From positions 29,137,470 to 29,201,469 of the forward strand of contig OY783197.1 of the NCBI GenBank assembly GCA_963678675.1: a DNA stretch of 64,000 nucleotides. The letters run 5' to 3'. This stretch comes from Xiphydria camelus. Lineage: Eukaryota > Arthropoda > Insecta > Hymenoptera > Xiphydriidae. The notes under the pieces are model-generated. The model did no database searches. It had not been told where the DNA came from and was given only the letters and a program-made list of their open reading frames with translations. The position numbers were made by a program, and so were the translations under genes. The stretch's first letter is position 1; every line of letters begins with the position of its first letter. Positions 59,406 to 64,000 of the stretch are shown one piece after another.

Positions 59406-60119
59406 CTGGACTTTTTTCCTTCGGTGTACAAATTCGTAAGAACCAGCTCGAATCTCAGCACTACCGATTTAAGAGGTAGAAGTTGCTGGTTTTTTTTTCC
59501 GTGCAGGTTTCATCGTTCCGCTATATAAAGGGTAAACGGCGAATCCAAGCACGCGAATCAGCGAGGGACATCTCGATGGGTGCAGGTGTTCGTTGCGAGA
59601 GGTAGATCATCCCGCGCATATGCGGAAGCATTCCGCGGGTAGAGTGAGGGATGAGCCACAACAGGCCCGTGTGGCTCGTCCACGGTATACGACGCGTACA
59701 GTATATTGTAATTTATGGACGGCGAAACACCTAGCGAGCGACGCGTAACGAGGATATCAAATGCGGTGATCGACGCGCAATAAGCCATAGGTAGCTACAC
59801 GCGGATACGGGACGTGTACGCGATTAAAAGGGGGAACGACTTTTTCCCCTGGGTGTCGCGTTTCCCACGGGATTCGCGCGAATGCGCGTGTACGCGTAGA
59901 GGCTGCGACTGCGCGGCGCACGCTGCTTCTCTTTGCTTTTCCAGATAATGGAACTGTACTTTGATTCTCTCGTATACGACGAAATGATGAAAAAATGAAG
60001 TTCGATCGATCAAATGTCGTTCAGCTGGCCGGAATGACATTTTTATCGAATCGACGAAGCGATAATTAGCGAGATCGAATGTATACAGTTAGCGACATAA
60101 GTTGAATTCGTTGAAACTT
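59406..60119. other. Noncoding block
   Basis: No supportable feature. Confidence 0.3.
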
Positions 60120-60348
60120 TCGTTGTTCTTGATGAAACCGTCATCGGTATCCTTTTGACATTTTCGCGAAAATTGGAAATCTCTGGAATTGGACTCCCGA
60201 TCACTCCATCTTCTTTTTTTTTCGCGCTGATTAGGAAAATCACGAATATATATCGGGGAAATCTCAAAGGAACACTGATCAGTGATTTTCCGTGGAAAGG
60301 AAAACTTTCTCACGCGCAGAGAAGAGTCACCGGTATCTTATATTTCCG
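60120..60348. repeat. Family D repeat, short diverged copy
   Basis: The ordered blocks TTTCGCGAAAATTGGAAATC, TCTGGAATTGGACTCCCGAT, TTTCGCGCTGATTAGGAAAA, AAATCTCAAAGGAA and AGTGATTTTCCGTGGAAA match half of a D unit. No TIRs were seen here. Confidence 0.6.
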
Positions 60349-61198
60349 TCATCGTTGTCATCATAACGCCGATGGACATGATGCTGCCGCAGAAAGGGCG
60401 AAAGTCGATGATCGAACCGTACGCGCGGCCATTTATGTTTTCGCGGAGGTCATCTCGCGCCCCCCGTTTCGGAGGAGGTCATCGAGGTCCGATATCGAGA
60501 GATCGTCGAGTGCGCGCGAGCGAGCGTGCGAAGGGTCATCGTATCGTCGAACGAGGAGGTACGTATACGGCGGGAGAGATCGAGGAGGACCGGACGAGTG
60601 GTAGGTGTCGAGGGGGTGGCTGTCGTATCATCTCGTCGACTAATTGTTACAAACTGCCCTCCGCGATCTCTTCGCCGCGCGCGTTAATTTCCCCCCGGAA
60701 TGGATTTCGATCGATCGGCCGGCGAGGCCGCGCGAAATCGGCCGATCCCGAAGAGCGGAGGAGTTATCGGCGCACCCGAACGCTCCGCCCGCGACGAGCG
60801 AGTTATTATCGACAGCCTGCCGCACGGTCGACGCGGGGAGCTCGCTTCGTTTGCTATTTATTATCGACATGCGAACGCAGCAGCGCAGCGCGTCGACGTA
60901 TAGCGCGGCATTTATATTCATAACCGAACCGGGAACCCCGCTCCTATTTCGCCTCGTCGACGATATCAACCCTCGACAAATATGACTCGAAATCTTTCAT
61001 TTCACCCTCGTTTTCCCCGTCGCGCGCGCGCTTCTCCCTTCTCCTTTCTCCCCCCTTTCCCCTCGGACCTTCGTTCCGTTCCCTTCTCTCATGATACGCC
61101 CATATATTTAGCAACAGAAATCGCGGCGTTTCCCGATCCTCCGAAATTAAGCGTCGCCGCGCTCGAAGCGATACCGATCTGTCGCTCTCTTAAATCGC
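60349..61198. other. GC-rich noncoding block (probable intron 2 of the CD36-like gene)
   Basis: No further exon of the CD36-like gene was recognised here. Overlapping Arg-rich frames on both strands (60155-60923) were rejected. Confidence 0.35.
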
Positions 61199-61482
61199 CT
61201 GTACATAGATTTGGTCACGCATGAATTATATATGATTTTTACATTAACCATATAAGGACTATATTTGGATTTTTGAATATCTGTACACGGTAAAAAATTC
61301 TGCGGTGTGAGATCCACACCGGAGAGAAATGGTGTTAAAAATTAATACCACTTTTTTACTGCGTATAAGCCACATATAATCCGCATATGGTTCATATAGA
61401 GAAATCATATATAATCCATATATGAGCAAATTAACATATGGATCGTATACAAAATATAGTACAGAACTTTTCCCTCTGGGTA
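61199..61482. mobile_element. MITE family K, copy 8, with a nested family I element
   Basis: K-type sequence (TTGGTCACGCATGAATTATA, TAACCATATAAGGACTATAT) runs to 61285 and resumes after 61363 with AGCCACATATAATCCGCATA. It ends GAACTTTTCCCTCTGGGTA. The left terminus is degraded. Confidence 0.7.
61286..61363. mobile_element. MITE family I, copy 2, nested in family K
   Basis: CACGGTAAAAAATTCTGCGG and the exit CCACTTTTTTACTGCG are inverted. TA is present on both sides (61284-61285, 61364-61365). The internal GTGTGAGATCCACACCGG and GGTGTTAAAAATTAATACC blocks match the element at 35942-36092 in reverse order. At 78 bp it is a very short but apparently mobile unit. Confidence 0.75.
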
Positions 61483-61534
61483 TATTCGTGTATCGATTTG
61501 ATCGCGCCATATTAAAACGAAGAAGAAGACTCAC

Positions 61535-61594
61535 CCTTCGACTGTTGCCTTCCTTCGGGTTCAGGTCCGACGCCACGGTACCGAAGATGGTGGG
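61535..61594 (-). CDS. CD36/SNMP-like receptor, exon 2
   Basis: This 60-nt exon reads from 61594 to 61535 in phase 0 at both ends. It follows a pyrimidine-rich tract ending TTTCAG (acceptor) and precedes GTGAGT (donor). It encodes 20 residues, PTIFGTVASDLNPKEGNSRR, which continue directly from the membrane segment of the exon at 63347-63442. Residues just after the first membrane span of CD36-family proteins follow a pattern of Pro, a hydrophobic position, then Leu..Lys-Glu/Pro-Gly-Ser/Asn before an Arg and a Trp-containing motif; this exon fits that pattern. Its short length and exact splice signals favour a real exon. Later exons, expected at lower coordinates and encoding the large ectodomain, were not located. 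The family call is inference from a short match. Confidence 0.6.
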
Positions 61595-61830
61595 CTGAAA
61601 CGGAAAGAAAAGAATCGTAGAACCACCCGCTCTCTCAGCGGCTACAGCGCCGGCTAATTACATCTCGCGATCGATCGCGCGGCGCCCGTAATGCACGCGC
61701 ACGCCCTAACGGCGCATAATTACGTCGTTACCGCGCGGTGACGACGGCAGTCACACCGAGAGATAACTCTCCCTCGCGACTTTGCGGCCGAATAAACGAC
61801 GCGGCCGCCGCCGTATCGCTTGCGTGCGCG
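61595..61830 (-). other. Intron 1 of the CD36-like gene, 3' part
   Basis: It holds the polypyrimidine tract and AG acceptor adjoining 61594. Otherwise GC-rich sequence without recognisable features. Confidence 0.4.
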
Positions 61831-62290
61831 CACTGAGAAAAATCGTTTATTCAAAATGACAAAGCGCGTCTAGTTTGACGCGTTTAGTTATTCCGGCCAA
61901 AATATTGGCCAGTCGAGTCAAATATTTACACTGTAAAAAAATTGGTATTAAACTTAACATAATTGTATAAATAAAGCTTATGTATTTAATACGTTGATTA
62001 TGAAAATTAATACACCACAACGTTATAAAATTTATAAAGACACTTTTATAAGAAAATATATTAATTTTCATAATTACGTATGTATGTATTGGAGGAGAAA
62101 AGCTTTATATAGAAGTACATTGAAAATATGTACACATTTTTTTACAGTGCAGTTATTCCAACCGAAAATTATTCGGACCAGAAAGTGGTCAGTCTAACCA
62201 AAAAAAAATGGAGGATCCATATTTCACCAAACAGTACGGTCATCGTCTCCAAGATTTTGGTCAGGTTGACCAAATTGGTTTTTTTCAGTG
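61831..62290. mobile_element. MITE family A, copy 9, split by a smaller MITE
   Basis: It starts CACTGAGAAAAATCG, carries ATGACAAAGCGCGTC and TTATTCCGGCCAAAATATTG, is interrupted at about 61928, and resumes at 62150 with AGTTATTCCAACCGAAAATT, then GGATCCATATTTCACCAAAC. It ends GGTTTTTTTCAGTG. It lies in intron 1 of the putative CD36-like gene. Confidence 0.75.
61929..62149. mobile_element. MITE nested in family A, CACTGTAAAAAAA ends
   Basis: The termini CACTGTAAAAAAATTGG and ACATTTTTTTACAGTG are inverted. TA precedes the left end (61927-61928); the right flank is CA, so a TA duplication would be degraded. Inner ATTAATTTTCATAAT and ATTATGAAAATTAAT blocks pair, so the element folds back. No ORF. 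Confidence 0.7.
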
Positions 62291-63346
62291 CGGTAGGCGT
62301 TGCGCGCGAGCGATGATAAAATCCACAGCGAGGAAGAAAAGCAACGTTCGTTCGATTCCAACTTATTTTTCGCCAGCCGACGCGGCATTGGCTTCCGATA
62401 CGAATTCGCTCCGCCCCCCGTTCTCTTTAAACGCCCGTAAAAAAAATACCGCGAAATCGTCCCGCTGAGCGCGTGACGAACGAGCAAAAATTTGTCGCGC
62501 GATTCCGAAATCCCGCGGTCCCGAACTCGTTACGGGGAAACGGTATTCCCGATAACGTTCCGATCGGAAATTTCATAACGGAGGGGCGCGTCCCTTATCG
62601 AATAGCTTTCAGACGCCGTTCGGATTGTAATATCGAACGAGCGGACGATCCTCGTTGGAAAATAATGTTTAACAACAAAGCCCCGCCGGGATATTCCCGC
62701 CAAAGAACCCCCATCAACTATAAATTTCCGCGCGCGCGTGAACGACTGTCGCCGGGGAAAGGACGCGGGTGCGGGGTGAGCCGCTAACGCGCGCGCGAAC
62801 GGCAGCTGTATTTGATAGCGCGAAATCAACGAAATCATCAGTCGACGCGACGCTCGCTCGAAGCGAACCCGAGCCGAGCTTATATCCGGACCATTACGAG
62901 CCAAGTTCAGTTCGCCACTCTCCATTTTCCTCCCCCATCTGAATGAAACGATCAGTTCGCATCTTAATTGCGAGCACCATAATTCAACCCCTTTCTCCTA
63001 CGCGTCGCCAGCTGCGCGTTAAGTATAGGTGCGCGGTCTATTCCGCGTTGGAGAGACGCTATATCTCGATCGCGGAAACTGTAACAGCGCGCGGTACCAA
63101 CTTCGAACGCGAGCTTGGAAAACACCCGGTAGATCGAGCGACGACGTCCGCGCGCGCGCGCGCGCGCTACGCACCTAGCCGTGTACTCGACGAAAATAGA
63201 TCGATCGGTATCGACCCGGATAGTCGCGCGAGTCCGACACGACCCGGCATCGTCGGTGGCGATTCGCGACCGACGCGACTCCGACGATCGCGTGGAGAGG
63301 GCGTCGAGACGGTAGATCTTCTCGTTCACCAACTCACAGAACTCAC
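62291..63346 (-). other. Intron 1 of the CD36-like gene, 5' part
   Basis: It begins (on the minus strand) with the donor GTGAGT next to 63347. The rest is GC-rich with a (CG)n run at about 63150-63168 and no recognisable element. Frames here on both strands were rejected. Confidence 0.4.
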
Positions 63347-63442
63347 CCAAAGAACGTAACCGACCACGCCCGTTGCGAGGGCTATCATCAATCCGTACAC
63401 AATTGGCAATGTTTCATTCTCCGCACTTTCGTTCTCGCCCAT
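63347..63442 (-). CDS. CD36/SNMP-like receptor, first coding exon
   Basis: Read from 63442 to 63347, it encodes 32 residues: MGENESAENETLP, then a single hydrophobic membrane segment ending GVVGYVLW. The exon stops after a full codon (TGG) at GTGAGT, a strong donor, and the frame reaches a stop seven codons into the intron. Joined in phase to the exon at 61535-61594, it gives 52 residues with a short cytosolic tail, one membrane span and the start of an extracellular domain. This is the topology of CD36-family class B scavenger receptors and sensory neuron membrane proteins, which bind lipids or lipid pheromones at the cell surface. The G-aromatic-V-hydrophobic-aromatic-P motif across the junction is the best family signature. 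The ectodomain and C-terminal span are not in hand, so a different single-pass protein remains possible. Confidence 0.6.
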
Positions 63443-64000
63443 CTCGCGTTCTCGTCTCTTCCACTTCTTCTTCGTTCCCCTTCGCCACGAGTACGGAACA
63501 CGCACGGAGGCCGGCAGTCGCGATTTGCACGAACGAGAGTGTGTGTGACGTATCGCGCGCGCGCGCGCGCGCGGCCTTCGGCGCTACATAGTCGCGACGC
63601 CGACGACGCGCGTTTGTTTATAGCTACTGGGTAGAGGCTCTGAGAGGGTATGCTACGCTCCTGTGTCCGGTATCAGAGGTGTGCGAGCGGTGGCAGCGCG
63701 TACGGTGGACACGCGCGTGAGCGTCTCTGCCCTGTTACGAGATAAACCGCGCCAGCTTCCGCGTACGATCCTCTATACGGCGTGCCGCGCGACCGGACCT
63801 GCTCGACCGTCGCGTCGACGGCTGGCAAGTTACACTTTTTCTCGAGTCGACTCTTTCTTATTTCGAAAGCGTGTACCAACGACTCAAACTTTAGCGTGCA
63901 CTTACAATTAGAAGTAATAACGCGAGTCGATGCCGCTGGAACATTGGCCGAACCGCCTTCCGAAAGACAGGCGGAGCAGTGGGGGGTCTGACCACGTCTG
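63443..64000 (-). other. Probable 5' UTR/promoter region of the CD36-like gene
   Basis: GC- and CpG-rich DNA lies upstream (on the minus strand) of the putative start at 63442, with a (CG)n run at about 63557-63573. No TATA box or defined transcription start could be identified, and the frames here are not recognisable. Confidence 0.3.

Overview
This window looks like nuclear DNA from an insect, most likely a hymenopteran and plausibly an ant. The evidence is the lack of dense genes, the CpG-rich background with many (CG)n runs, long (GA)n microsatellites, spliceosomal GT/AG exon signals, a piggyBac relic with TTAA ends, and many short inverted-repeat (MITE-like) elements. The species assignment is inference. 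No bacterial-type operons, rRNA, tRNA or CRISPR arrays were seen. Most long open frames in the GC-rich parts are chance frames, because a CpG-rich background has few stops.

The coding content I can defend is small and lies on the minus strand, apart from a transposon ORF. (1) Near the right end, two short exons (63442-63347 and 61594-61535) join in phase 0. They encode a 52-residue N-terminus: a short polar tail, one membrane segment, then a segment resembling the start of the ectodomain of CD36/SNMP-type class B scavenger receptors. The remaining exons were not found. (2) At 27345-26974 there is a probable first coding exon of an unrecognised gene, with a stop codon directly upstream of the ATG, a poly-glycine tract and a strong splice donor. 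(3) At 21839-23048 a deleted piggyBac element keeps exact TTAA flanks, terminal inverted repeats and an intact 224-residue ORF holding the last catalytic Asp and the cysteine-rich tail of the transposase. A short signal-anchor-like ORF at 57519-57662 is only a possibility.

The rest is mainly a landscape of non-autonomous transposons. Family letters are mine. A: TIR CACTGAGAAAAATAA, about ten copies. K: TIR TCCCAGGCGG, AT-rich palindromes, eight copies. B and C: palindromic elements built on short conserved cores. D: a 1.37-kb TIR element made of tandem self-complementary units of about 311 bp, plus two older dispersed copies. H, I, J, M and N: smaller families. Single elements have piggyBac-like (TTAA), mariner-like (TA), hAT-like (8 bp) or PIF-like (3 bp) target duplications. 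Several copies of A, D and K are interrupted by other elements, which gives a relative insertion order: A is older than K, C and the hAT-, piggyBac- and mariner-like inserts; K is older than I and J; D is older than the PIF-like insert.

Layout: 1-21.8 kb, GC-rich noncoding DNA with scattered MITEs; 21.8-23.1 kb, piggyBac; 23-27 kb, MITEs and an old D copy; 27 kb, exon of an unknown gene with GC-rich upstream DNA; 28-39 kb, dense MITEs and two-unit tandem repeats; 39.1-40.5 kb, the D palindrome array; 40.5-61 kb, MITEs, a ~149-bp (GA)n tract and a three-element nest; 61.5-64 kb, start of the CD36-like gene, with a nested MITE in its first intron.
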